NCBI RefSeq assembly: GCF_900101825.1
Contig: NZ_FNAG01000001.1
Location: 372,001-436,000 of the forward strand
From: Aquimonas voraii
GTDB taxonomy: Bacteria > Pseudomonadota > Gammaproteobacteria > Xanthomonadales > Xanthomonadaceae
Direction: 5' to 3'
Length of the DNA: 64,000 nt
Below the pieces are notes generated by a model. That model ran no database searches. It worked only from the letters and a program-made list of their open reading frames with translations, and was not told where the DNA came from. The position numbers and the translations under genes are program-made. Positions 1-9,191 of the stretch are shown in pieces; the stretch's first letter is position 1, and each line of letters begins with the position of its first letter.

Positions 1-153
1 CTTGCGATAGCTCGGGTTGGCCAGGAAGCTGAGCTGGCCAGAGTAGGCATTGGCGAGTGTGCCCACGCCCTCGATGCGCAGCTCGCCGGCGCCACGCAGC
101 TCCAGCCCGAAGCGCTCGGCCAGCTCCGCCAGCGTGAATCCCGGGATGCTCAC
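1..153 (-). CDS. lpxD: LpxD, UDP-3-O-acylglucosamine N-acyltransferase (N-terminal part, runs off the window)
   Basis: The first 51 codons read MSIPGFTLAELAERFGLELR, then a segment ending in SFLANPSYRK, typical of the N-terminal uridine-binding domain of LpxD, which adds the second 3-hydroxyacyl chain to UDP-GlcN in lipid A synthesis. The start is a GTG at 153 whose last two bases overlap the TGA of skp (GTGA), so the two genes are translationally coupled. The left-handed beta-helix catalytic domain lies outside the window. The position just after skp matches the bamA-skp-lpxD order known in gammaproteobacteria. Confidence 0.88.
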   Translation of the reverse strand, partial: MSIPGFTLAELAERFGLELRGAGELRIEGVGTLANAYSGQLSFLANPSYRK

Positions 154-722
154 GGGCGTTCGTCCACTGCCCGTTCGCGTTCGAGCAGGTCGAGCACGCG
201 ATCGGTGATGTCGACGCGTCCTGAGACATACAGAGCGCCGCTGGAGATCACCAGATCCAGGCCGTTGTCTCGCGCGTAGTTGGCGATCGCCTCGTTCAGC
301 ACCGGCCAGGCGCGCTGGACCTCCTGTTCGCTGCGCGTCTCCAGCTCGTTGCGCAGGCGTTCGCGGGTGCGCTCCACCGAGCGGCGCAGGGGATCGGCCT
401 CGGCGCGCAGGCGCGTGGCTTCGTCGCCATTCGCTGCCTGCAGGCGCTGGTCGAGACCTGCGAGCCGGCGCTCGTCCTCGCGCAGCAAGGCCACGCTGGC
501 GTCGAACTCCCTTTGCAGTCGGGCGCGCGCCTCGCGCACCTGTGGCGAGTCATCGATCAGCCGCTTCATGTCCACATAGGCGATGCGCGTGGGCGCCGCG
601 TCCTGCGTTGAGGCGATGTCCGGCCCGCCGAGCAGCAGTGCGCCAAGCGCCAGCGCGCCCAGCCACGCCCGACCCGCACCCGTGGTGACGGGCGGCCGAA
701 GGGCGCGCGGGTGGCGGGGCAT
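150..722 (-). CDS. skp: OmpH/Skp family periplasmic chaperone
   Basis: 190 aa from the ATG at 722; an upstream in-frame extension would run back into bamA and is not needed. A signal-peptide-like hydrophobic stretch (WLGALALGALLLGG) precedes the motif RIAYVDMKRL, the usual start of mature Skp/OmpH. The middle is highly charged and predicted coiled coil (the tentacles that hold unfolded outer-membrane proteins), and the C-terminus NGLDLVISSGALYV is the conserved final strand. Skp escorts outer-membrane beta-barrels across the periplasm to BamA, whose gene ends 34 bp upstream. The Shine-Dalgarno sequence is weak, so coupling to bamA is likely. Confidence 0.88.
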   Translation of the reverse strand: MPRHPRALRPPVTTGAGRAWLGALALGALLLGGPDIASTQDAAPTRIAYVDMKRLIDDSPQVREARARLQREFDASVALLREDERRLAGLDQRLQAANGDEATRLRAEADPLRRSVERTRERLRNELETRSEQEVQRAWPVLNEAIANYARDNGLDLVISSGALYVSGRVDITDRVLDLLERERAVDERP

Positions 723-756
723 GGGGGCGCGGTCCGTCAGTGCGTTCCGGTCATCC

Positions 757-3132
757 TCAGAACAGCGTGCCGAAGGTGAACTGAAGCTTCTCGACGCGAT
801 CAATCTCGCGGTCGTACTTCAGCGGCTGCGCCCAGCTGATCACGATCGGCCCGATCGGCGCCTGCCATTGCAGGGCGATGCCCGCGCTGGCGCGCACATC
901 GCTGCTGCTGAAGTTCTCAGTGCCGGCGAAGACGTTGCCGAAGTCGACAAAAGCGGAGACGCGGGCGCTGTTGGAGTCGAGCAGGGTCGGGAAGATGAAC
1001 TCCAGGCTGCCCACGGTCTTCAAGGAGCCGCCCAGCGGCTGACGGGTGGTGGGCGCGAGCGTGCCGAAGCCGACCGGCCCCAGAGTGTTGGTCTCGAAGC
1101 CGCGGATCGAGCGCTCGCCGCCTGCGTAGAAATTCTCGAAGAAGGGGAGGCCGTCGGCCACGATCAGACGCTGGGACGTATTTCCCTGTCCATCGACGAC
1201 ATCGAGGAGCCGTTCCTTCCTGTCACCGTAGCTGTCGCCATAGCCGATGTCGGCGCGAGTCAGCAGCACCAGGTGACGACTGAGCGGCCAGTAGCGGTTG
1301 AACTCGTAGCTGAGCTTGTAGTACTCGACCGTCGAGCCCGGCAGGGTGACTTCGGCCGCCACGCGCTGGAAGGTGCCACGGGTCGGGTTGAAGAAAGCGT
1401 TGGTCGAATTGCGTGACCACGACAGCTCGGTGCGCCATGAATTGAAGGTGCGGCGCTCCAAGGCGTTGATGTAGTCAATGATGGACTGCGGCGTGAACCC
1501 CTCGGACGGGAAGATCGTGTTCCGATCAATGCCAAAGGACAGGCCCACCGTGTCGGTTTCGGTGATGGGCAGGCCGAAGATGGCGCGGAAGCTGCCGGAG
1601 TCGGAGCGGAAATTGGCGAGGTTGGCGTCGACCTGGTCGAGCTCGCGGTAGCTCATGTTGTAGCCCACCGAGACGCCGTCTTCGGTGAAGTACGGGTCGA
1701 AGTAGGAGAAGTCCATGCGCTTGACGAAGCTGTTGTTCTGCACCGTCACGCCGATCTGGTTGCCGGTGCCGAAGAAGTTGTTCTGCTGCACGGCGACGGT
1801 GGTGATCAGGCCGCTGAACTGCGAGTAGCCCAGACCGAACTGGAAGCTGCCCGAAGTGCGCTCGGTCACGCTGATCTCGATATCCACCTGGTCGTCGGTG
1901 CCCGGCACCTGCGGGGTGTCGATGGTGACGTCGTCGAAAAAGCCGAGGCGCTGCAGGCGGATCTTGCTGCGGTCGATGGCCGCCTGCGAGAACCACATGC
2001 CCTCGAACTGGCGCATCTCCCGTCGAAGCACCTCGTCCGAGGTGCGGGTATTGCCCTTGAACACGATGCGGCGGACGTTGACGCGCTTGCCGGGATCGAC
2101 CACGAAGTTGATCGAGACCTTGCGGTTCTCGCGGTCGATCGTGGGCACCGGGTTCACGCTGGCGAAGGCGTAGCCGATGTTCGACAGGGTGTTGGTCATC
2201 GCGTCCGAGGTGAACTCGAGCAGGCGCCGCGAGAAGGTCTGGCCTTCGGCGATGAACACCAGCTTCTCCATGTCCTCGACGGGGATGATGGTGTCGCCGG
2301 ACACTTTGACGTCATCGACCGTGTAAACCTCACCTTCGGTGACGCTGGCGGTGATGTACATGTCGCGGCGATCGGGGCTGATCGAGACCTGGCTGGATTC
2401 GATGTTGAAATCGACGTAGCCGCGGTCGAGGTAGAACGAGGTCAGCTTCTCCAGGTCGCCCGAGAGCTTCTCGCGGGAGTACTGGTCATCCTGGCGGTAC
2501 CAGGACAGCCAGTTGGTGGTGCCGGACTCCCACTCGTCCAGGATCTCCTCGGTGCTGAAGGTCTTGTTGCCGACCAGGTTCAGGTGCTTGATCTTGGCGG
2601 CGCGGCCTTCCTTCACGTCGATCTTGATGTCGACGCGGTTGCGGTCGAGCTGACTCACCGTCGGGCTGATCGAAACGTTGTACTTGCCGCGGTTGTTGTA
2701 CTGCCGGGTCAGCTCCTGGGTGACCTTGTCCAGCTGCAGCTGGTTGAAGGTCTCGCCCTCGGACAGGCCAATGCCCGAGAGGCCCTTCATCAGCTCCTCG
2801 GTCTTTATGTCCTTGTTGCCCGACAGCGTGATCGTGTTGATCGCCGGTCGCTCGGTGACCGTCACCACCAGGATGCCGTTGCCCTGGCGGTCGAGGCGCA
2901 CGTCGCTGAAGAAGCCGGTGCGGAACAGCGCGCGGATGGCGTCGGCGGCTTCGCCGCGGCCGACGCGGTCGCCCAACTCCAGCGGCAGGTAGGTGAAAAC
3001 GGTGCCGGCCGAGATCCGCTGCAGTCCGTCGATGCGGATGTCGGTGATGACGAAGGGCTCGAAGCTCTGGGCCTGCACGGGCGCGGCGATCATGAAAGCC
3101 AGCAGGGGGAGCGCGGTGTATCTGTTGCTCAT
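757..3132 (-). CDS. bamA: Outer membrane protein assembly factor BamA
   Basis: 791 aa, usual family length. Residues 1-21 form a signal peptide ending APVQA. Five POTRA repeats follow (roughly residues 24-420; the first starts FVITDIRIDGLQRI), then the Omp85 beta-barrel, ending in the C-terminal signature TFGTLF with a terminal Phe. BamA is the essential core of the machine that folds and inserts beta-barrel proteins into the outer membrane. It lies between rseP and skp in the same direction, the classical cell-envelope cluster. A 157-bp gap separates it from rseP and could hold its own promoter, but I could not identify a convincing sigma-E site there. Confidence 0.97.
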   Translation of the reverse strand: MSNRYTALPLLAFMIAAPVQAQSFEPFVITDIRIDGLQRISAGTVFTYLPLELGDRVGRGEAADAIRALFRTGFFSDVRLDRQGNGILVVTVTERPAINTITLSGNKDIKTEELMKGLSGIGLSEGETFNQLQLDKVTQELTRQYNNRGKYNVSISPTVSQLDRNRVDIKIDVKEGRAAKIKHLNLVGNKTFSTEEILDEWESGTTNWLSWYRQDDQYSREKLSGDLEKLTSFYLDRGYVDFNIESSQVSISPDRRDMYITASVTEGEVYTVDDVKVSGDTIIPVEDMEKLVFIAEGQTFSRRLLEFTSDAMTNTLSNIGYAFASVNPVPTIDRENRKVSINFVVDPGKRVNVRRIVFKGNTRTSDEVLRREMRQFEGMWFSQAAIDRSKIRLQRLGFFDDVTIDTPQVPGTDDQVDIEISVTERTSGSFQFGLGYSQFSGLITTVAVQQNNFFGTGNQIGVTVQNNSFVKRMDFSYFDPYFTEDGVSVGYNMSYRELDQVDANLANFRSDSGSFRAIFGLPITETDTVGLSFGIDRNTIFPSEGFTPQSIIDYINALERRTFNSWRTELSWSRNSTNAFFNPTRGTFQRVAAEVTLPGSTVEYYKLSYEFNRYWPLSRHLVLLTRADIGYGDSYGDRKERLLDVVDGQGNTSQRLIVADGLPFFENFYAGGERSIRGFETNTLGPVGFGTLAPTTRQPLGGSLKTVGSLEFIFPTLLDSNSARVSAFVDFGNVFAGTENFSSSDVRASAGIALQWQAPIGPIVISWAQPLKYDREIDRVEKLQFTFGTLF

Positions 3133-3289
3133 CGGGTCCGTTTCCGTTCAAGGCCGCCCGTCCGCGATTGCAGCGCAGCAGCAGGCATACATACCCCATG
3201 GGAGAGACCCGTCGTACGGGCTCCCCGGCAGGGGGCGGTGGGGTGCCGGGCGGGTAGGGCGGCCCGTTCGGCGGAGGCGTCTTTCCGGC

Positions 3290-4645
3290 TCAAGAACTGA
3301 ACAGGCGCAGGATGTCGTTGTAGAACGCGAGGGCCATGAGGCCGCCCAGCATTGCCAAGCCGACATACTGGCCGAGGATCAGGGACTTCTCGCTGACCGG
3401 CGCGCCTTTGATCGCTTCGATAAGGTAATACAGCAGGTGACCCCCGTCCAAGATCGGTATGGGCAGGAGGTTCATGATGCACAGGCTCAGCGAGAGCACG
3501 CCGAGGAAGAACAGGAACCAGGCCAAGCCGCGCTGGGCCGAGTCGTTGGCGTACTGGGCGATCGAGATCGGGCCGGACAGGTTCTGCAGCGAGGCCGCAC
3601 CCGTCACCATGCGATAGAGCATGCCGAAGGTCGCCGTGGTCAGGCGCCAGGTTTCGCTGAAGGCGGCACCCACCGCTTCGACCGGGCCGTAGCGCAGCAG
3701 CGCGTCATGCTGGGCCGTTGTCGCCGCCGCACCCACGCCGATCCGCCAGGTGCGCGCTTCTCCTTCGCCGCTGGCTTCCGGGCGCAGGCTGACCTCGAAG
3801 AAACCCCCCTCGCGCTCGATCGAGGCGATCACCGCCCGCCCGGCTTCACCCGCGGCCCGCACCTTGGGGGCCACCTCGTCGAAGCCACGGAGTGCTGCAC
3901 CGTCGAGGCTGCGGATGCGGTCGCCGGGTTTGAGTCCGGCCGCTTCGGCGGGCGAGCCCGGGGCGACCAGGCCGATCACCGGCGGCAGCAGGATCTGCTG
4001 AGGTACCAGGCCGATCTCGCGCATCAGCTCGGTTTCCTTGAGCTCAGCCGGCAGGCGGCCCAGTTCGAGCTGGCGGATCTGCGCCTGGCCGTCCGCATCG
4101 GTGACTTCGATGGCGATGGTGCGGCGGTCCAGGGCGGCGCCCATCAGGCTCATGGCGACATGGGTCCAGGTCTGCGCCGCTTGGTCGCCAATGCGCAGGA
4201 TGCGGTCACCCGGAGCGAAACCGGCTTCGGCGGCGATGCCGTCCGCGCGACCGACCAGCGGCTGATAGTCGCCCTTGCCGACCAGGAACATGCCCCACAG
4301 CAGCAGCAGGCACAGCAGCAGATTGAAGATCGGGCCGGCGGCGACGATGGCGATGCGCTGGGCCACCGACTTGCGGTTGAAGGCCTGGTCGAGCTGGTCG
4401 ACAGGCACGTCGGCCTCGCGCTCGTCCAGCATCTTGACGTAGCCCCCCAGGGGCAGGGCGGCGATCACGTACTCGGTGCCGTCCCGGCCGATGCGCTTCC
4501 AGAGTGGCTTGCCGAAGCCGACCGAGAAGCGCAGGACGCGCACGCCGCAGCGGCGCGCCACCCAGTAGTGTCCGAATTCGTGGAAGGTCACCAGAATTCC
4601 GAGGCTGACGATCAGCCACCAGATGGAACCGACGATGTCCTGCAT
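3290..4645 (-). CDS. rseP: RseP, site-2 zinc metalloprotease
   Basis: 451 aa integral membrane protease. The zinc site HEFGH is at residues 22-26 in the first transmembrane segment, and the second half of the active site (NLLPIPILDGGH) lies near the C-terminus. Two PDZ-like domains lie between (GFAPGDRILRIGD and GLKPGDRIRSLDG). The family cleaves the anti-sigma factor RseA within the membrane, releasing sigma-E during envelope stress, and also clears signal-peptide remnants. It sits 29 bp after dxr and upstream of bamA, so it is probably part of the same long transcript. Confidence 0.96.
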   Translation of the reverse strand: MQDIVGSIWWLIVSLGILVTFHEFGHYWVARRCGVRVLRFSVGFGKPLWKRIGRDGTEYVIAALPLGGYVKMLDEREADVPVDQLDQAFNRKSVAQRIAIVAAGPIFNLLLCLLLLWGMFLVGKGDYQPLVGRADGIAAEAGFAPGDRILRIGDQAAQTWTHVAMSLMGAALDRRTIAIEVTDADGQAQIRQLELGRLPAELKETELMREIGLVPQQILLPPVIGLVAPGSPAEAAGLKPGDRIRSLDGAALRGFDEVAPKVRAAGEAGRAVIASIEREGGFFEVSLRPEASGEGEARTWRIGVGAAATTAQHDALLRYGPVEAVGAAFSETWRLTTATFGMLYRMVTGAASLQNLSGPISIAQYANDSAQRGLAWFLFFLGVLSLSLCIMNLLPIPILDGGHLLYYLIEAIKGAPVSEKSLILGQYVGLAMLGGLMALAFYNDILRLFSS

Positions 4646-4674
4646 GAGCGGTCTTCGCTTCCTTGGTGAGGGCT

Positions 4675-5844
4675 TCAGCGGAGCTGCTTGCGCGCATGCG
4701 CGCGCACCCGGGTGTCCAGATCAAGCAGGGCGGGCAGGCTGTCGGCACGCTCGCCGCCGAACCTCTGCAGGCTGGCATCGATCAGCTCGGGGATGCCTAG
4801 AAAGCCCAAGCGGCCCTGAAGAAAGCCTGAAACCGCCTCTTCATTGGCCGCGTTCAGGCAGGTCGTGGCGGCCGGACCGGCGCGCAGGGCCTCGAAGGCC
4901 AGGCGCAGGCAGGGGAAGGCCTCAGTGTCCGGGGCCTCGAAGTCGAGCCGGCCCATCTTCACGAGATCCAGCGCGGAGACGCCGGCCTCGACGCGCTCGG
5001 GCCAGGCCAGCGCGCAGGCGATGGCGGTGCGCATGTCGGGCGGGCCGAGCTGGGCGAGCAGGGAGCCGTCAAGGTACTCGACCAGGGAGTGCACGATGCT
5101 CTGCGGGTGCACCACGACTTCAATGCGCTCGGCCGGAGCGCCGAACAGCCAGTGGGCCTCGATGACTTCCAGACCTTTGTTCATCAGGCTGGCCGAGTCG
5201 ACCGAGATCTTGCGGCCCATGCTCCAGTTCGGGTGCGCGCAGGCCTGCTCCGGCGTGATCTGAGCAAGCTCCGCGCGCTTGCGGCCGCGGAAGGGACCGC
5301 CCGAGGCCGTCAGCACAAGCCGGCGCAGGCGCCCATCGAAGCCTCGGCCCACCGCCGGCTGTGGCAGGCACTGGAACAGCGCGCTGTGCTCGGAGTCGAC
5401 CGGGATCAGCTCGGCGCCCGAGCGCCGGACCGCGTCCATCAGCAGGGCACCGGCGACCACGATGCTTTCCTTGTTGGCCAGCAGCAGGCGCTTGCCGGCC
5501 TCGGCCGCGGCCAAGGTCGAGGGCAGGCCGGCGGCACCGACGATCGCTGCCAGCACGGTGTCGCAGAGCCCGGAGCGGGCGGCGGCTTCCAAGGCCTCGG
5601 TGCCAGCGGCGGCCTCCGTGGCGATGCCGCGGGCCTTCAGTCCAGACGCCAATGCGGGCAAGCCCGCCGGGTCGGCGATGATGGCGAGTTCCGGTCGATG
5701 CCGTTCGCACAGCGCCAGCAGCGCGTCGACCTGGCTGTGGGCGCTGAGTACCGTCGCCTGGAAGCGTTCGGGATGGCGGCCGATCACATCGAGGGCGCTG
5801 CCGCCGATCGAGCCGGTGGCGCCGAACACGGCAACCCGCCTCAT
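4675..5844 (-). CDS. dxr: 1-deoxy-D-xylulose 5-phosphate reductoisomerase
   Basis: 389 aa from ATG 5844 ([14 protein letters not shown]). The open frame continues upstream, but that part is only a shadow of cdsA, and the ATG forms an ATGA overlap with the cdsA stop. The N-terminal NADPH fold GATGSIG, the catalytic-domain motif NKESIVVAG and a later conserved segment with [13 protein letters not shown] identify Dxr. It turns DXP into 2-C-methylerythritol 4-phosphate, the committed step of the non-mevalonate isoprenoid pathway, which feeds the undecaprenyl synthase UppS encoded two genes upstream. Confidence 0.97.
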   Translation of the reverse strand: MRRVAVFGATGSIGGSALDVIGRHPERFQATVLSAHSQVDALLALCERHRPELAIIADPAGLPALASGLKARGIATEAAAGTEALEAAARSGLCDTVLAAIVGAAGLPSTLAAAEAGKRLLLANKESIVVAGALLMDAVRRSGAELIPVDSEHSALFQCLPQPAVGRGFDGRLRRLVLTASGGPFRGRKRAELAQITPEQACAHPNWSMGRKISVDSASLMNKGLEVIEAHWLFGAPAERIEVVVHPQSIVHSLVEYLDGSLLAQLGPPDMRTAIACALAWPERVEAGVSALDLVKMGRLDFEAPDTEAFPCLRLAFEALRAGPAATTCLNAANEEAVSGFLQGRLGFLGIPELIDASLQRFGGERADSLPALLDLDTRVRAHARKQLR

Positions 5845-6662
5845 AGGCCCAACCAGACCTTGCCAACCGCGAACACCGGCAGCGCTGCCACCACGCTGTC
5901 GACACGGTCGAACACGCCGCCGTGACCGGGGATCAGGTGGCCCGAATCCTTGGCGCCGCCCTGGCGCTTGATCACGCTCTCGAACAGATCGCCCAGCACG
6001 GAGGCCAGCGCGGTGACCAAGGTCAGCAGCAGCAGCGCCGGCAGTTGACTCACGCCAAGTCCGAGCAGGGCGAAGCAGAGGATCGACAGCAGCAGGGCCG
6101 CGGCCAGGCCGCCCCAGAATCCGGCCCAGGTCTTGCCCGGGCTGATCGACGGACACAGTTTGCGGCCGCCAAGCCGGGTGCCGGCGTAGAAGGCGCCCGT
6201 GTCGGCCGCCCAGACGAGGGCCACCGCGAACAGGGCCCAGCGCGGGCCCACGGGTTCGTCGGCATGCAGCAGGGCGAGGCCGGTCCAGGCCGGTACGATC
6301 AGCAGCAGCAGGATCACCAGCTTGGCGCCGCGCTTCGCCGGCGCATCGCCGGCCAGCAGACGGGGGCGCGCCAGCCACAGCGTGGCGAGCAGCCACCAGA
6401 CGCAGCCGATCAGGGCGACCAGCGGGTACAGGTTGTGCAGGTGGCTGCTCTGGTGTGAGAGCCAGGCCATCAGCGCGGCCGGCGGCAGCAGTACCGCAGC
6501 GCGCCCGGCCGCGCCTTCAATGCCGATCAGAGCGGCCCATTCCCAAGCGGCCACGAGAAAGATCACCGCCACCAGCGGCATGAGAATGGACGTGGGCAGC
6601 CAAAGCACGGCGCTGATCGCCAGCGGCGCCATCAGCAGCGCGGTGGTGACGCGCTGGTTCAT
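5841..6662 (-). CDS. cdsA: Phosphatidate cytidylyltransferase (CDP-diglyceride synthase)
   Basis: 273 aa from the ATG at 6662, which overlaps the uppS stop by ATGA; a longer frame upstream is a shadow of uppS. About eight hydrophobic segments and the C-terminal family signature ([19 protein letters not shown]) identify the integral membrane enzyme that makes CDP-diacylglycerol from phosphatidate and CTP, the branch point to phosphatidylethanolamine and phosphatidylglycerol. It has 4-bp overlaps with both neighbours (uppS upstream, dxr downstream), indicating tight translational coupling. Confidence 0.96.
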   Translation of the reverse strand: MNQRVTTALLMAPLAISAVLWLPTSILMPLVAVIFLVAAWEWAALIGIEGAAGRAAVLLPPAALMAWLSHQSSHLHNLYPLVALIGCVWWLLATLWLARPRLLAGDAPAKRGAKLVILLLLIVPAWTGLALLHADEPVGPRWALFAVALVWAADTGAFYAGTRLGGRKLCPSISPGKTWAGFWGGLAAALLLSILCFALLGLGVSQLPALLLLTLVTALASVLGDLFESVIKRQGGAKDSGHLIPGHGGVFDRVDSVVAALPVFAVGKVWLGL

Positions 6663-7417
6663 TGGAAGGTCTCCTTCAGCTGTTCGCTGGTGCGGCCGAA
6701 GCGGCGCTCGCGGCTGGCATAGACGGCCAGGGCCTCGTCCAGCACCTCGCGGCTGAGGTCGGGCCACAGGGTCTCGGTGAAATACAGCTCGGTGTAGGCC
6801 AACTGCCAGAGCAGGAAGTTGCTGATCCGCTGATCGCCGCCGGTGCGCAGGAACAGGTCTGGTGGCGGCAGTTCTGCGAGGCAGGTTTCGGCGTGCAGCA
6901 GGGCTTCGTCGATCTGCCCGGGCTCCAACTCGCCGTTCGCCACCCGATCGGCCAGGCGCCGGGCCGCACGAGCGATGTCCCAACGGCCGCCGTAGCTGGC
7001 GGCGATGCTGAGCTGCAGTCCGGCGTTGCCGGCCGTCAGCGCTTCCGCGCGGTCCATGCGGGCCTGCAGCTCGGGCTTGAAATGGCCGCGTTCGCCGATG
7101 AAGCGCAGGCGCACGCTGCGCCGGTGCAGCTCCTCGACCTCGCGATCCAGGGCGCGCAGGAACAGACCCATGAGCGCCGAGACCTCCTCGGCCGGGCGCT
7201 GCCAGTTCTCGCTGGAGAAGGCGAACAGGGTGAGCGCAGCGATGCCGCGCTCGATGCACCAGTCGATACACAGGTTGACTGCGCGCGCGCCGGCGCGATG
7301 GCCCAGCGTGCGCGGGCGGCCACGCAGCTTCGCCCAGCGACCGTTGCCGTCCATGATGACAGCGAGGTGGCGGGGCACCGATGCGGCGGTGGCCTCGTTC
7401 GATGGGGCGGCGAACAT
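6659..7417 (-). CDS. uppS: Undecaprenyl (polyprenyl) diphosphate synthase
   Basis: 252 aa cis-prenyltransferase. The diagnostic N-terminal motif HLAVIMDGNGRWAK holds the catalytic Asp; FAFSSENW and the C-terminal RTGGDQRISNFLLWQ complete the family signatures. It condenses isopentenyl diphosphate units onto farnesyl diphosphate to make the C55 lipid carrier for peptidoglycan and O-antigen. The gene starts 26 bp after frr and overlaps cdsA by 4 bp, inside the pyrH-to-lpxD run. Confidence 0.96.
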   Translation of the reverse strand: MFAAPSNEATAASVPRHLAVIMDGNGRWAKLRGRPRTLGHRAGARAVNLCIDWCIERGIAALTLFAFSSENWQRPAEEVSALMGLFLRALDREVEELHRRSVRLRFIGERGHFKPELQARMDRAEALTAGNAGLQLSIAASYGGRWDIARAARRLADRVANGELEPGQIDEALLHAETCLAELPPPDLFLRTGGDQRISNFLLWQLAYTELYFTETLWPDLSREVLDEALAVYASRERRFGRTSEQLKETFQ

Positions 7418-7443
7418 GCCGGCGGGAGCCTTGGGGCGCCCGC

Positions 7444-8001
7444 TCAGACCGCCATCAGCTCGTCTTCCTTGGCCTTGACCACGCCGTCGACGTCCTTGAC
7501 GAAGCGGTCGGTCAGGGTCTGGATGTCGGTCTCGGCGCGACGCTCCTCGTCCTCGCTGATGGTCTTGGCCTTGAGCAGCTCCTTGACCTGCTGGATCGCG
7601 TCGCGGCGGATGTTGCGGATCGCCACCTTGGTGTTCTCGCCCTCGCCGGCCACGTGCTTGGAAAGCTCTTTGCGGCGCTCTTCGGTGAGCGGCGGCAGGT
7701 TGATGCGGATGACCGTGCCGGCGGTGTTCGGGGTCAGGCCGAGGTCGGAGGCGTGGATGGCCTTCTCGATCGGGCCGACCATGGCTTTTTCCCAGGGGGT
7801 GATCGTGATCGAACGGGCGTCGGCGATGGCCACCGAGGCGACCTGCGACAGCGGCATGTCCGAGCCGTAGTAGTTGACCTTGAGGTGGTCGACCAGGGCC
7901 GTGGATGCGCGGCCGGTGCGCAGCTTGGTCAGTTCGAAGCGCAGCGCCTCGACACTCTTCTGCATGCGGTCCTGGGCGTTTTTCTTGATGTCGTTCAGCA
8001 T
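7444..8001 (-). CDS. frr: Ribosome recycling factor
   Basis: Starting at ATG 8001 ([20 protein letters not shown]) the protein is 185 aa, the canonical RRF length; a 15-residue upstream extension in the same frame is discarded. The conserved blocks [16 protein letters not shown] and [14 protein letters not shown], with a C-terminal helix, are typical. With EF-G it splits the post-termination ribosome into subunits. It follows pyrH by about 106 bp and leads into uppS, the usual gammaproteobacterial order. Confidence 0.97.
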   Translation of the reverse strand: MLNDIKKNAQDRMQKSVEALRFELTKLRTGRASTALVDHLKVNYYGSDMPLSQVASVAIADARSITITPWEKAMVGPIEKAIHASDLGLTPNTAGTVIRINLPPLTEERRKELSKHVAGEGENTKVAIRNIRRDAIQQVKELLKAKTISEDEERRAETDIQTLTDRFVKDVDGVVKAKEDELMAV

Positions 8002-8107
8002 GGCGGTGGCCTCGGTCGGCGGGCGGCAGGGCGCCGGCCTGTTCAAATGGGGTGGTGGTTTATAGGCGCAGCCCGGCGCACTGGCAATCCGCAGTGCAAC
8101 CAGCGCC

Positions 8108-8836
8108 TCAGGCGCCGCGATCGACCAGGGTGCCGATCGGCTCGCCGCGCAGGATGCGCATCAGGTTGCCGGGCACGCCCATGTCGTAGACCCGCATCGG
8201 CATGCCGTAGTCGCGGCAGAGGGCGATGGCGGCGGTGTCCATCACCTGCAAATTGCGGGTGATGACGTCCTCGTAGCTCAGGCGCTCGTAGCGCTTGGCT
8301 TCGGGGTTCTTCTTCGGGTCCGAGTCGTAGACGCCGTCGACTTTGGTCGCCTTCAGCATCAGGTTGGCGCCGATCTCGACCGCGCGCAGGGCGGCGGCGG
8401 AGTCGGTGGTGAAGAAGGGGTTGCCGGTGCCGGCGGCGAAGATCGCGATCCGGCCTTTCTCGATGTGGCGCACCGCCCGGCGGCGGATGTAGTCCTCGGC
8501 CACGGCATTGATCTTGATGGCGCTCATCACGCGGGCGTATCCGCCGATCTTCTCGATCGCGTCCTGCATGGCCAGCGCGTTCATGATCGTCGCCAGCATG
8601 CCCATGTGGTCGCCGGTGACGCGGTCCATGCCGGCGGCGGCCAGACCCGCGCCGCGGAAGATGTTGCCGCCGCCGATGACGAGTCCGATTTCGGCGCCGG
8701 CCCGGCTCGCGTCCAGCACCTCCTGCGCGAGCCCACGGATGACCTCGGGGTCGATGCCGTAATCGAATCGGCCCATCAGGGCTTCACCGGAGAGCTTGAG
8801 CAGGACGCGTCGATACTTCAGGGGGGCGCTGTTCAC
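8108..8836 (-). CDS. pyrH: Uridylate kinase (UMP kinase)
   Basis: I chose the GTG at 8836 ([20 protein letters not shown]), which gives 242 aa, the usual length, with a GGAGAG Shine-Dalgarno a few bases upstream; the longer frame adds seven residues without support. The amino-acid-kinase fold is shown by [20 protein letters not shown] and a later [17 protein letters not shown]. It phosphorylates UMP to UDP. rpsB and tsf usually precede pyrH in proteobacteria, but here the upstream neighbour is hslR across a 355-bp gap. Confidence 0.95.
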   Translation of the reverse strand: MNSAPLKYRRVLLKLSGEALMGRFDYGIDPEVIRGLAQEVLDASRAGAEIGLVIGGGNIFRGAGLAAAGMDRVTGDHMGMLATIMNALAMQDAIEKIGGYARVMSAIKINAVAEDYIRRRAVRHIEKGRIAIFAAGTGNPFFTTDSAAALRAVEIGANLMLKATKVDGVYDSDPKKNPEAKRYERLSYEDVITRNLQVMDTAAIALCRDYGMPMRVYDMGVPGNLMRILRGEPIGTLVDRGA

Positions 8837-8866
8837 TGGGGCTCTCCGGCGGCACAAAACCGCCGC

Positions 8867-8872
8867 ATTCTA
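8867..8872 (-). promoter_or_regulatory. Candidate -10 element for pyrH
   Basis: On the minus strand this reads TAGAAT, about 30 bp upstream of the pyrH GTG. No good -35 hexamer is visible at 16-18 bp, so the call rests on the -10 alone. A local promoter is plausible because pyrH is cut off from its usual rpsB-tsf operon here. Confidence 0.35.
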
Positions 8873-9009
8873 GCGGTTCGCGACGATCTCTGCTGCACAG
8901 CGGTGCAGGGAATGCGAAGAAATCGGGCGGAGATCGGGCGTTTCGAGGGAGTCGTGAGCGGCGCGTATTGGATCGCCGGCGTGCGGCACGGTCGCGTCGA
9001 CTCACAGGA

Positions 9010-9189
9010 TGGGCCCTGGCCCACCATGGCCTCGACCATGCTTCAGGCATGGCTCCGTCGTCGGTGGTTGGCTGCGCCGCCGCGGCTCTGGACCAGGGAT
9101 GTGCAGCGAAACGGCCCCACGTGCCGCGCGCGCGAGGCGTGGTGACTCAAGGGTGGGGCGGTGTGGAGCTTATGGTGGGCCAGGGCCCA
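9010..9189. repeat. REP-like hairpin pair in inverted orientation
   Basis: TGGGCCCTGGCCCACCAT at 9010-9027 is the exact reverse complement of 9172-9189, so an 18-bp inverted repeat brackets about 144 bp. Each copy is itself nearly palindromic (TGGGCC-CT-GGCCCA; GGTGGGCC-AG-GGCCCACC). The right-hand hairpin (9174-9191) abuts the hslR stop codon (9192-9194) and may stabilise or end the htpG-hslR mRNA. The layout resembles REP/BIME elements, but no RAYT transposase gene is in the window. Confidence 0.7.
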
Positions 9190-9191
9190 CC

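Larger units (their letters stand above)
8837..9191. other. 355-bp intergenic region between hslR and pyrH
   Basis: No convincing gene is present. The short open frames are GC-driven and have no recognisable protein features. It holds the candidate pyrH -10 element and two inverted copies of a GC-rich hairpin sequence (listed separately). It occupies the place where rpsB-tsf would be expected upstream of pyrH. Confidence 0.7.

Noticed and set aside
3133..3289. Sigma-E promoter upstream of bamA
   Set aside because: Expected from E. coli, but no GAACTT/TCTGA pair at suitable spacing was found on the minus strand.
5841..7271. Apparent 476-residue version of cdsA starting inside uppS
   Set aside because: The first 200 residues are out-of-frame uppS sequence, rich in Arg/Ala/Gly. 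The ATG at 6662 gives the normal CdsA length.
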